A DNA stretch of 25,434 bases from JAXHTY01 sp034189225 (GCA_034189225.1 JAXHVL010000059.1:1-25434), one strand, 5' to 3'. Counted from the first letter of the stretch, positions 1-6,853 are shown. Program-made: numbers and translations. Notes: generated by a model from the letters alone, not told the origin.

Positions 1-70
1 CTAAAGCCTTCCGCTACATGTGCATTCTTATGCCGCCATCGGCAAGTGTAGCGGAAGCCTTCAGGCTTCC
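1..70. repeat. REPIN-like pair of inverted REP hairpins (left arm cut by window edge)
   Basis: The right arm (47-70) reads TGTAGC followed by the palindrome GGAAGCCT-tc-AGGCTTCC (53-70, 8 bp perfect stem). The left arm (1-18) is the opposite orientation, CTAAAGCCTTCC then GCTACA, and is cut by the window start. A GTAG tetranucleotide just 5' of a hairpin, in two inverted copies, is the known layout of REP/REPIN sequences mobilised by RAYT transposases. A related pair lies at 8784-8876. No RAYT gene is in the window, so the assignment rests on structure only. Confidence 0.6.
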
Positions 71-88
71 AGGTTCGAGGAGGCATAA

Positions 89-106
89 ATGACAATTCTC
101 TGTTGA
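89..106 (+). other. Five-codon micro-ORF with strong Shine-Dalgarno
   Basis: AGGAGG (78-83) lies 5 nt upstream of an ATG that opens a frame of only five codons (M-T-I-L-C) ending in TGA at 104-106. The ribosome site is better than that of the gene that follows. It could be a leader peptide or uORF, or the surviving start of a decayed gene whose body was lost when the palindrome or repeat arrived. Expression cannot be judged from sequence. Confidence 0.25.
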
Positions 107-133
107 CATGACACTAGTGCCATGTCAATTGTC
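91..133. promoter_or_regulatory. Nested palindrome, operator-like
   Basis: TTGACATG (103-110) and CATGTCAA (121-128) are perfect reverse complements around a central CACTAGTG (112-119), giving a 26-bp palindrome with one mismatched pair. GACAATT (91-97) and AATTGTC (127-133) add an outer arm. It ends 30-35 bp before the flavoprotein start. Such sites commonly bind dimeric regulators (MarR/TetR/GntR types); which one, if any, is unknown. TTGACA inside it could also serve as a -35 element, but no convincing -10 follows. Confidence 0.4.
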
Positions 134-162
134 AAATGTTAATGAAATCCGGGTGGAAGATT

Positions 163-1149
163 ATGTTCGCACTGGGCTTAATGGGTAGTCCGCGGAAGAA
201 GGGGAATACGGCCTTTCTCCTGTCCACGGTCATGGCGGCGCTGGAACAGATGGGTGCGAAAACCCAAACGGTTTACGTGCCCGGCAAACATATCAAACCC
301 TGCATCGGGTGTACCCATTGTGAAAAATACGGGTATTGCGTTCAAAAGGACGACGACATGGCAGGCGAAATGTTCGGGCTGCTCAGGCGGGCGGACATCA
401 TTGTGGCGGCCACCCCCATCTATTTCTATAATGCCACGGCCCAGCTCAAGCTTTTCATCGACCGGACACAGACCCTGTGGTCACGGAAATACAAGCTCGG
501 GCTTGATGATCCCCGGGCGGTGTCAAGATCCGGGTTTATGCTGGCGGTGGGCGCCACAAAAGGGCGGAACCTGTTTGAAGGGATGCATCTTACGGCAAAA
601 TATTTTTTTGATGCCGTGAGGGCGGATTTCAGCGGCGAACTGGGGTACCGTCGGATCGAAGACCCCGGGGACATGGCCCGGCATGAGGGGCTTGATGCGG
701 ATGTCGGACAGTTGGTGAATCATCTGGCGCCCTTGTTTTCCCGGCAAAAGCTCCTGTTTATCGGCTCGAAAGATACCTTTCGCGCCCCACTGGCAGCGGC
801 CTTTGCCATGGGGGCGGCCGGCCGTCGGGTTGAAGTGAAAAGCGCCGGTGTGGATTCTGATGTGGCCGTAAATCCCCGGGCGATGATGGATCCGCTGGTC
901 GAAGCCGTGATGCCGGAAAAAGGGGTGGACATGGCTTTTTTTGAGCCGCAGCCTCTGAAAGACGTATTGGAAGAGATGCAGCCGGATGTGATCGTGACCA
1001 TGGACAAAAAGGTGACACCCCCCGATATCGCCGGCGCCGTCATCCACCGATTGGATATTCCCCCCATTGCCGGCCGGTCCATCGAAGCGGCCCGGGAGAT
1101 TCGGGATGCTATTGAGACCCGGGTTCAAAAGCTGATTGAAATCATGTGA
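163..1149 (+). CDS. ISF-like flavodoxin-fold reductase fused to a degenerate LMW-phosphatase/ArsC-like domain
   Basis: 328 aa. Residues 1-185 are an NADPH-dependent FMN reductase/iron-sulfur flavoprotein fold: a flavin phosphate loop GSPRKKGNT (8-16), a compact cysteine motif C47-x2-C50-x2-C53-x5-C59 of the type that binds a 4Fe-4S cluster in ISF proteins, and ATPIYFYNATAQLKLFIDR (83-101). Residues 197-328 resemble low-molecular-weight tyrosine phosphatase/arsenate reductase (LLFIGSKDTFRA, then SAGV, VNPRA, DVIVTMD). The P-loop nucleophile Cys is Gly201 and the second Cys is Phe206; Arg207 is kept. The phosphatase half therefore should not hydrolyse by the usual mechanism and may bind an anion or a partner. 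I chose ATG 163 because GGTGGA/GGAAG precedes it at a suitable distance; an in-frame ATG at 136 would add nine residues. It probably acts as a cytoplasmic flavin redox protein of unknown partner. Fold assignment is firm, function is not. Confidence 0.8.
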   Translation: MFALGLMGSPRKKGNTAFLLSTVMAALEQMGAKTQTVYVPGKHIKPCIGCTHCEKYGYCVQKDDDMAGEMFGLLRRADIIVAATPIYFYNATAQLKLFIDRTQTLWSRKYKLGLDDPRAVSRSGFMLAVGATKGRNLFEGMHLTAKYFFDAVRADFSGELGYRRIEDPGDMARHEGLDADVGQLVNHLAPLFSRQKLLFIGSKDTFRAPLAAAFAMGAAGRRVEVKSAGVDSDVAVNPRAMMDPLVEAVMPEKGVDMAFFEPQPLKDVLEEMQPDVIVTMDKKVTPPDIAGAVIHRLDIPPIAGRSIEAAREIRDAIETRVQKLIEIM

Positions 1150-1257
1150 CAGCGGTTCCGGACGGCAACAGGCGGTTCCTCTCAAAATCAAGTAATATCT
1201 TTGCCGTATTGTCGGTCTTGATTGACCGTCTGCCTGACAACATGGTAGAAAAACAAC

Positions 1258-1899
1258 ATGAATGCATTATGCACACACGATTTTTCCCAGGATGAGAAAG
1301 AAATTCTGGAAGAAGTGATGAATATCGCGTTTGGCAGCGCCAGTGCTGACCTGGGTGAAATCATAGACATTCATGTCTCCCTGAATGCGCCGGAAGTTCA
1401 GGTGACGGCGGTTCAGTCCGTGCCCGATTACCTGCAAACCGTCAGGCAGGCACACCATAACATTAAGATTATTGAGCAGAATTTCTGGGGTGATTTTACC
1501 GGCCGCAGTTTTCTGGCTGTTGCCGGGGATACGGAAAATGCGGTTGCCGGGTTGATCCGTGAAGTAACCCCTAACCGGAGTGAAGAGGAGGATTTCGAAA
1601 TCCGGAGCAACAGCGCGTTGCTGGAAATCGGGAACATTCTCATCGGTGCCTGTATCGGCAAGGTCGGCGAGCTGCTCTCCACGCTGGTAACCTATTCGCC
1701 ACCCACGCTGTCGGATACGCATAAACCGTTGTCCGCACTGCTGTCTGACTTCTGTGATCCCTCCATGACGGCACTCATTGTAAGAACCCTTTTTACCTTT
1801 ACCGATAAACCCGTAAACGGATTGATACTGACCGTTGTCAGCCCGGAATCCATTGCCTGGATGAAGGGTGCGCTGATGGACTTCATGGAAAATTATTAA
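1258..1899 (+). CDS. CheC-family CheY-P phosphatase
   Basis: 213 aa. Two phosphatase motifs of the CheC/CheX/FliY family are visible. The first is E19-x2-N22 followed by x22 and P45, with Glu15 where Asp/Ser is usual. The second is fully canonical: S119-x3-E123-x2-N126-x22-P149. Two sites are typical of CheC and FliY, whereas CheX has one. Family proteins dephosphorylate CheY-P, or another phospho-receiver, in the cytoplasm. No chemotaxis genes flank it; the next gene, 45 bp downstream on the same strand, is a diguanylate cyclase, so its target may be a receiver of a signalling rather than a flagellar system. The start is the only ATG that keeps the first motif; the ribosome site is weak. Length is near that of CheC (about 200 aa). 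Confidence 0.8.
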   Translation: MNALCTHDFSQDEKEILEEVMNIAFGSASADLGEIIDIHVSLNAPEVQVTAVQSVPDYLQTVRQAHHNIKIIEQNFWGDFTGRSFLAVAGDTENAVAGLIREVTPNRSEEEDFEIRSNSALLEIGNILIGACIGKVGELLSTLVTYSPPTLSDTHKPLSALLSDFCDPSMTALIVRTLFTFTDKPVNGLILTVVSPESIAWMKGALMDFMENY

Positions 1900-1944
1900 T
1901 GATTGACAGCTTTGCCATCCCAAATGATTTTTACGAGTGCATGA

Positions 1945-2844
1945 ATGATTGAATCTACAATCTTTGATATGGTCAATCTGGGAATTGCCGTTATGGATAA
2001 AGATCTGCATGTTCATAAATGGAACCGATGGATGCAGGTACATGCGAAGATTCCGGCCACGGACATCATCAACACCTCAATTCTTGATCATTTCCCCAAT
2101 CTTAATGACCAATGGTTTCTTCGCAATTTCAAAGCCGTGCTTCGGTTCGGTATTTTTGCGTTTTTTTCCCAGAAGTTGCACCATTACACCATTCCCATGA
2201 AACCGATTCACAGCCTGGGAGGGGATTTTAAGTACATGCAGCAGGACTGTACCCTGGGACCGTTGCGCAATGAGGCCCACGAGATTGAATATATTTATAT
2301 GATCATTCAGGATGTCACTGAAGTGGCGGCCTACGAGAAAAAGCTGCGGGATTTGAACACCCGGGACAGCCTTACGGGAATCCGCAACCGGCGGTATTTC
2401 GAGTCCAGGTTGCAGGAAGAGGTGCAGCGGCATCAACGCTACGGGACCACCCTTTCTCTGATTATGATCGATATTGATTTTTTCAAGAAAATCAATGACA
2501 CCTATGGCCATCAGGCAGGCGACCACGTGCTCATTCAGGTGGCAGCCCTGTTTGCCGGCAGGTTGCGTGGAGTGGATACCCTTGCCCGCTACGGCGGTGA
2601 AGAGTTCTGCGTGTTGTTGCCGGCAACCCCCCGCCAGGATGCGGCCATGGTGGCTGAAGAATTCCGCCGGCTGGTGGAGAAGGAAGCCTTTGTTTATAAA
2701 GATACCACCATCCATGTGACCATCAGCCTGGGAGTGATTGAAACCGACGGAAAAACCATCTCCCTGGACGTGCTATTAAAAAACGTCGACGACGCACTTT
2801 ATTCCGCCAAGGAAAGGGGGCGCAATCTCGTGGTCTCCCTTTAA
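1945..2844 (+). CDS. PAS-GGDEF diguanylate cyclase
   Basis: 299 aa. Residues 1-125 form a PAS-like sensor (MVNLGIAVMDKDLHVHKWNR, ending in YIYMIIQDVTEVAAYE). A short linker helix leads to a GGDEF domain from about 137: DSLTGIRNRRYFE, DIDFFKKINDTYGHQAGD, and the active site GGEEF at 217-221. The inhibitory RxxD site (R208-x2-D211) sits five residues before GGEEF, so c-di-GMP product inhibition should work. There is no membrane segment, so it is a cytoplasmic sensor of an unknown ligand. It makes cyclic di-GMP from two GTP. It follows the CheC gene by 45 bp and is probably co-transcribed. The ribosome site before ATG 1945 is poor, which suggests translational coupling or low expression. Confidence 0.92.
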   Translation: MIESTIFDMVNLGIAVMDKDLHVHKWNRWMQVHAKIPATDIINTSILDHFPNLNDQWFLRNFKAVLRFGIFAFFSQKLHHYTIPMKPIHSLGGDFKYMQQDCTLGPLRNEAHEIEYIYMIIQDVTEVAAYEKKLRDLNTRDSLTGIRNRRYFESRLQEEVQRHQRYGTTLSLIMIDIDFFKKINDTYGHQAGDHVLIQVAALFAGRLRGVDTLARYGGEEFCVLLPATPRQDAAMVAEEFRRLVEKEAFVYKDTTIHVTISLGVIETDGKTISLDVLLKNVDDALYSAKERGRNLVVSL

Positions 2845-2878
2845 CCCGAATATTTCATGAAATTTTTTGATCAAAATT
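2845..2878. terminator. AT-rich hairpin between convergent genes, with short repeat motif
   Basis: AATTTT (2861-2866), loop TTGATC, AAAATT (2873-2878), followed by ATTTTATT. It lies between the converging diguanylate cyclase and membrane protein genes and could end both transcripts weakly. Just before it, CCCGAATATTTCATGAA (2845-2861) nearly matches the inverted-repeat arms at 15655-15715. Confidence 0.3.
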
Positions 2879-2894
2879 ATTTTATTGTTGGCCG

Positions 2895-3785
2895 TCATTT
2901 CACAAAAGCCGTTTCAAAGGGAATCATCTCCTTCCGCCCCAGCCCGTACCGTATCAGCACGATAAACACCCACAGCACGGCGATGGGCAGCAGCATCGCC
3001 TGGATGACGAACACCACCATTAAATCAAGCATATGGCTGATCAGCTGTTGCGCTTTTGCCTTCAGTGCCAGGGCCTGCCGCTTGAATTCACCGAGATCCG
3101 GCATAATACCGTCTTTCTCCGCGTTGCTTGCTGTCATGCCGGTTTCCTGTTCTTGAAGGGTATTGGCGGCGGTTTGATAGGTTTCGTCCAGGAAAAGATT
3201 GTAAACACCGTGATTCAGGGCGGCCATGCTCGGTACCATGGCGGCCAGCAGAAGGGTGACGACGAGGGTTTTCACACCGGCCCTGAAAAACCATCGTCCG
3301 GCGTTGCCACGGAAATGCATCAGTGCCGGGGCCGCCAGAATGAAAGCCGCCGCCAGTGGCAGCAGTACCCATGTTGAAAACCAGGGCAGTGCTTCATTCA
3401 GGACCATCTGAATCCCGATGGAGACGCAGCTGGCGAGCATGACCAGGGAGAAGCGTTCCACCAGGTCGTTCAGCGGGTCCAGCAATTCAAAGGGGGACAG
3501 GGCGGCAGACCCTCCCGTGCCCAGCAGCTTGACCGAACCGCCAGCCTCGATTTTCTGAGCCACCGACACCATGGCGTTGATCCCCCTGGCCCCGGCAAAG
3601 GCGATGGTGGCCTTTTGAAGAGTTTCCTTCAGGTATCGGTCGCTGGTGTTGCGGACGGTATCTGTGGCCGTGAACACACCGGTAGCGGCCACGAGCAGCA
3701 GCAACAGCAGGGTAGTGATTATCGTGGTCCGGGTTGAACCAGTGACACGCAATTGCTCGGATGGGGATTGATATGAATGTTCCAT
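2895..3785 (-). CDS. Hypothetical multi-pass membrane protein
   Basis: 296 aa, not recognised. About five hydrophobic segments are visible at residues 21-42, 112-130, 136-156, 170-190 and 252-280. The region 43-110 after the first helix and the Gln/Glu-rich stretch 200-250 are hydrophilic and probably lie on the same side of the membrane. The latter (TANTLQEQ type composition) could form a short coiled coil. The start ATG at 3785 has AGGAG upstream at a normal distance. It is transcribed alone, converging on the diguanylate cyclase gene. No catalytic motif is seen. A conserved inner-membrane protein of unknown role is the safest description. Confidence 0.7.
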   Translation of the reverse strand: MEHSYQSPSEQLRVTGSTRTTIITTLLLLLLVAATGVFTATDTVRNTSDRYLKETLQKATIAFAGARGINAMVSVAQKIEAGGSVKLLGTGGSAALSPFELLDPLNDLVERFSLVMLASCVSIGIQMVLNEALPWFSTWVLLPLAAAFILAAPALMHFRGNAGRWFFRAGVKTLVVTLLLAAMVPSMAALNHGVYNLFLDETYQTAANTLQEQETGMTASNAEKDGIMPDLGEFKRQALALKAKAQQLISHMLDLMVVFVIQAMLLPIAVLWVFIVLIRYGLGRKEMIPFETAFVK

Positions 3786-3856
3786 GAGGTGCTCCTCGCT
3801 GGGTTGCAGGTTTTATTAAGCCGTGTCTATGATGTACTCGCAAAAATTCGCTTGCG

Positions 3857-3985
3857 GACGGCAAAGTAAAAAGTTCAAGATGCGGCGTGTCTATCTTACG
3901 CTCGAGAAATGGAGCGTACTTGGCGGTACGTGACATGACGAGAGATGCATCGCAACACAGATATTGGACTTTTTACGAAGCCGTC
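3857..3985. mobile_element. MITE-like element with 22-bp imperfect terminal inverted repeats
   Basis: The left end GACGGCAAAGTAAAAAGT (from 3857) and the right end ACTTTTTACGAAGCCGTC (to 3985) are inverted copies, matching at 18 of 22 positions when taken to 3857-3878 and 3964-3985. The 129-bp element carries no gene. Its right 17 bp (3969-3985) recur exactly, inverted, at 8726-8742. That supports a dispersed element rather than a chance palindrome. Target-site duplications are not evident. Confidence 0.55.
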
Positions 3986-4089
3986 TCTATTTACTTTTAC
4001 AAAAAACCTCTTATATTTCAATCCTGATTCAGGCTGGAAATCATTTACAGGGACGACCGATACTTTTTTAAAATATTTCTTTTTGGGTC

Positions 4090-4117
4090 TTGTGTTTGAA
4101 ATGGTTTGTGGTATAAT
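4090..4117 (+). promoter_or_regulatory. Candidate sigma-70 promoter of the small membrane protein
   Basis: TTGTGT (4090-4095), 16 bp, then a perfect TATAAT (4112-4117), 85 bp before the small membrane protein start. The -10 sits in TTTGTGGTATAAT (4105-4117), the same 13 bases seen upstream of the PHP gene at 12541-12553. A second candidate, TTGTAA (4149-4154), 17 bp, TATAGT (4172-4177), lies closer to the gene. Confidence 0.45.
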
Positions 4118-4201
4118 GTCTTTTTTATGGTCATGGTATGATTTTATTTTGTAAATTCAGCATGTTAACAATATAGTTATCTATTCAAAGGAGGACTGTT
4201 T

Positions 4202-4450
4202 ATGAAAACGTTGGTTGGTGGTGCGATTGCATCCGTATTGGGTATTATTCTGCTGGCTGTATGGTTTCCCGCATTTTTGAATATTCTTGCCGGTACGATT
4301 CCCATCATGCTGCTGCTGGGTGGCGGGCTGGCACTCTATCTCGGTTTTGACGAACTGAAAGATACCTGGAAGAACGAAGGTGCTGCAAGTGCAGGTGCTC
4401 CGGGGGCCGAAAGCACGAACATGGAAGACGCCAGCGATTCCAAAAAATAA
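4202..4450 (+). CDS. Small two-helix membrane protein
   Basis: 82 aa. Two hydrophobic helices fill residues 4-24 and 26-48 (GGAIASVLGIILLAVWF, then a Leu/Gly-rich segment). A charged DELKDTWK stretch and a polar Ala/Gly/Ser/Glu tail follow. It has one of the best ribosome sites in the window (AAGGAGG, 4188-4194), its own promoter candidates and its own terminator, so it is a monocistronic, probably well expressed inner-membrane protein. The composition is that of a real protein rather than a random frame. The family is not recognised and no function is proposed. Confidence 0.75.
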   Translation: MKTLVGGAIASVLGIILLAVWFPAFLNILAGTIPIMLLLGGGLALYLGFDELKDTWKNEGAASAGAPGAESTNMEDASDSKK

Positions 4451-4470
4451 ATTTTCTCTCATTAAACCAG

Positions 4471-4507
4471 AAAAACCCCGCCCGAAGCATTCGACGGGGT
4501 TTTTTTA
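4471..4507 (+). terminator. Intrinsic terminator
   Basis: AAAACCCCG (4472-4480) pairs with CGGGGTTTT (4495-4503), loop of 14 nt, with a T-run through 4507. It lies 20 bp after the stop of the small membrane protein. Confidence 0.8.
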
Positions 4508-4841
4508 TTCAGTCATAAAACCTGGTTCTCTGGGCCAGGTCAGCGATAAAAGACTATGCCGGTAAGGTGCAAAGCACGAAATTCGAAATTGGAAATTCGA
4601 AACAAATCCGAATATCAAATGTTCCAATGATCAAAACAGATACCGGAGTGTTCCGGGGCAATGCGATGCATCTATCTTCGTGACCTTCGTGCTCTTCGTG
4701 GTAATCAACGCCAGGCAATTGAACCACGAAGTTCACGAAGGACACGAAGGGTGAGTTCAGACTGTAAACAATCCCCTTATAGGGGTAACCAAAGCCGTCC
4801 CATTTGGGGTCGGATGTTGACTGGCATTGTTCCATCGGGTT
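4508..4841. repeat. Gene-free block of dispersed repeats
   Basis: This gap holds three repeat types and no convincing gene. (1) The hairpin ACCTGG...CCAGGT (4520-4540) has a near copy at 23385-23403. (2) A/T-rich GAAATTGGAAATTCGAAA-type low-complexity DNA lies at about 4575-4640. (3) A long inverted repeat has a left arm at 4676-4702 (CTTCGTG units) and a right arm at 4723-4749 (CACGAAG units), 27 nt each with a 20-nt loop and only a few mismatches. The last could form a strong RNA hairpin downstream of rnhA. Confidence 0.55.
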
Positions 4842-5531
4842 TCAGGCGCCTGCCTCTTTTATGGCTCCGGTGGCGAGCCGGTCTGCCACTTCATTTTCTT
4901 CTACGCCGGCATGGCCCTTGACCTTGATTAGCTGAAGGTCGGGGAACCGGGTCATGAGCTGCTTGATGTCCCGGATCAGTTCCGGGTTTTTTTGGGCTTT
5001 CCAGCCTTTGGTCAGAACGCCTGCGGCATAGGTGCTGTCCGTGAAAAGGCGCACCGGCATTCTGGGGTTTTTAACGGCTTTCAATGCTTCGAAAATGGCA
5101 GTGAGTTCGGCGATGTTGTTGGTGGCATTCCCGATATACCGGGAGATGCGTTTTTCCTTGTCTTTATAGATCATCAGCGCACCGATGCCCGAAGGGCCGG
5201 GGTTGCCCGAGGAGGCCCCGTCCGTGAAAATCAGGATGGCATCATCGTTTAGCTCTTTTTTGACCTGGTCGATGACGTCACGGTCGTCTCCATTGCCGGC
5301 ATTTCCGGATTTGGCCGGTTTTTTGCGGGGAGCGGATTTTTTCCGGGATTCGAGCTGGTCCAGAGATTTCACATTTGTCTTGTGGACCCAGTATTCATAG
5401 TCCTGGTTCAACTGGTACTTGATCAGGACCTTGCCGTTTCTCACCACCGGCGTCTTGTGCTGATCCACCGCCATCCATACCTTGTTGCCCTTGAACGCCA
5501 TGCGCTCCCAATTGTATTGATCATCCGGCAC
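4842..5531 (-). CDS. rnhA: Ribonuclease HI with an extra N-terminal module
   Basis: 229 aa, against about 155 for a plain RNase HI. The catalytic domain (98-225) shows all key acids: D104 in FTDGASSGNPGPSG, E142 in NIAELTAI, D165 in FTDSTYA, D217 in NEVADRLA, and the mobile His207 in KGHAGVEEN. It degrades the RNA strand of RNA-DNA hybrids. The basic handle of E. coli RNase HI seems shortened. Residues 1-60 (VWMAVDQHKTPVVRNGKVLI, YEYWVHKTNV) form a small separate unit joined by a Lys/Ser/Gly-rich linker (61-95). This unit is not the usual hybrid-binding domain that I would recognise. The start is GTG 5531, supported by GGAG upstream; ATG at residue 11 is an alternative. The upstream region is a tandem repeat (5547-5612). 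Confidence 0.9.
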   Translation of the reverse strand: MPDDQYNWERMAFKGNKVWMAVDQHKTPVVRNGKVLIKYQLNQDYEYWVHKTNVKSLDQLESRKKSAPRKKPAKSGNAGNGDDRDVIDQVKKELNDDAILIFTDGASSGNPGPSGIGALMIYKDKEKRISRYIGNATNNIAELTAIFEALKAVKNPRMPVRLFTDSTYAAGVLTKGWKAQKNPELIRDIKQLMTRFPDLQLIKVKGHAGVEENEVADRLATGAIKEAGA

Positions 5532-5546
5532 GTTTCGTCTCCGTTT

Positions 5547-5612
5547 GAGTTTGTGAGTTTGTGAGTTTGTGAGTTTTGAGTTTTGAGTTTTGAGTTTTGA
5601 GTTTTGAGTTGT
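5547..5612. repeat. Short tandem repeat of 8-mers and 7-mers
   Basis: Three copies of GAGTTTGT (5547-5570) run straight into five copies of GAGTTTT (5571-5605) and a variant GAGTTGT. It sits 16 bp upstream of the GTG of rnhA, in its leader. GAGG/CCTC-rich DNA (5613-5662) follows. Copy number may vary by slippage. Confidence 0.85.
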
Positions 5613-5654
5613 GAGGTGTGAGGAATGCGGTGTGAGGTATTCAATCCTCAGCCC

Positions 5655-6839
5655 TCATGCCTCACAACACCTGTACAAATAATATTCTTTCCGCAGTTCA
5701 TCAAAGGCCGCCAGGCCGGGCTGCCAGCGCTCGATGATGGACCCCAGGGGCTCCAGGGCGGTCATCTGTTTACGTATGTGCGTATCCCCTATAATCAGGT
5801 CGATGGGCAGTTTTTCATATTCGTATTCATAGGGCGGCGGTTTCCATTCAAACCGGTCACCGTGCAGGGCGATGATCGCCTGCATGAATGCAAGGGTCGC
5901 GGCATAGGGGCGGTATTTATTGCTGTCCGTCACATGGATGTGGAACCCCTGGCACGGGGTGCCGGTCCATTTGTTGGCGGTGGGTTCGAACACAACGGGT
6001 CGCGCCACGATGCCGGCCGGCTGCGCGCTGCCGAAATAATCCAGAATCCCCCGGTTGTCCACAAAAGGCGCGCCGAAAACCTCAAACGGTGTTGTAGTGC
6101 CCCTGCCTTCGGAAACATTCGTGCCTTCCCACAACACCTGGCCGGGGTATACCATGGCCGCCGAAGGGGTGGGCAGGTTGGGGGAGGGCGGTACCCAGGG
6201 CAGGCCGGTATCAGAAAAATACATGTGCCGGTGCCAGCCCTGCATGGGAACCACCGAAAGTGCACACCCGATGCCGAAATGATCGTTGAACAGGCGTGCC
6301 AGTTCCCCGATGGTCAGGCCGTGCCGCATGGGGATGGGATAACGCCCCACAAAGGAAGCGTTTTCCAGGGCCAGGATATTGCCTTCCACAATGCTGCCAT
6401 TGATCGGGTTGGGCCGGTCCAGCACCACAACTTGCTTGCCATATTGACGGGCCGCTTCCATGCAGTGGGCCATGGTGTAGATGAACGTATATACACGGGT
6501 GCCGACATCCTGAATGTCGATAATCAGGGTATCGATGGGGTCCAGCATGGTGGCCGTGGGAATCCGGGTTTCGCCGTAAAGGCTGAATATAGGCAGGCCC
6601 AGGTCCGGATCCACGGCATCCGCGGATTCGATCATGTTGTCCTGCTTTTCGGCAAAAAAACCGTGCTGCGGGGAATATAGGGCGGTCAGCCGGCCGGGAA
6701 AACACTCATTGATCAAGCCCCGCGAATGGCGGAACCGGGCATCCACCGACGCGGGATTGGCTAGCAGCCCCAGCCGCTTTCCCATGGGGACCGTGCCGGG
6801 GGATTCACACAGGACTTGAATGCCGGTTTTTGTTCGCAT
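5655..6839 (-). CDS. DUF1343 family exo-beta-N-acetylmuramidase (NamZ-like)
   Basis: 394 aa, full family length. Family signatures in order are LGLLANPASVD (24-34), LYSPQHGFFAEKQDNM (54-69), LPIFSLYGETRIPT, IDTLIIDIQDVGTRVYTFIYTM, VVLDRPNPINGSIVEGN, the GRYPIPMRHGLTIGELA segment, and WEGTNVSEGRGTTTPFEVFG. NamZ enzymes release N-acetylmuramic acid from the non-reducing end of peptidoglycan fragments. No signal peptide is visible, so it would be cytoplasmic and act in cell-wall recycling, unless exported another way. No other muropeptide-recycling genes are nearby. The start is ATG 6839; no clear ribosome site precedes it, but the family usually begins close to this point. It is divergent from hisC. 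Confidence 0.85.
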   Translation of the reverse strand: MRTKTGIQVLCESPGTVPMGKRLGLLANPASVDARFRHSRGLINECFPGRLTALYSPQHGFFAEKQDNMIESADAVDPDLGLPIFSLYGETRIPTATMLDPIDTLIIDIQDVGTRVYTFIYTMAHCMEAARQYGKQVVVLDRPNPINGSIVEGNILALENASFVGRYPIPMRHGLTIGELARLFNDHFGIGCALSVVPMQGWHRHMYFSDTGLPWVPPSPNLPTPSAAMVYPGQVLWEGTNVSEGRGTTTPFEVFGAPFVDNRGILDYFGSAQPAGIVARPVVFEPTANKWTGTPCQGFHIHVTDSNKYRPYAATLAFMQAIIALHGDRFEWKPPPYEYEYEKLPIDLIIGDTHIRKQMTALEPLGSIIERWQPGLAAFDELRKEYYLYRCCEA

Positions 6840-6853
6840 ATACGCAAAAGGTG

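Noticed and set aside
3945..4154. 69-residue frame (MHRNTDIGLF...)
   Set aside because: Begins inside the MITE-like element and ends in A/T-rich promoter DNA; no ribosome site.
5547..5612. Possible CRISPR array
   Set aside because: Units are only 7-8 bp without spacers; it is a microsatellite-like tandem repeat.
5441..5644. 67-residue minus frame with LKTQNSKLKTQNS repeats
   Set aside because: Translation of the 7-mer/8-mer tandem repeat, overlapping the rnhA start in another frame.
5625..6680. 351-residue plus-strand frame
   Set aside because: Antisense to the well-supported NamZ-like gene.
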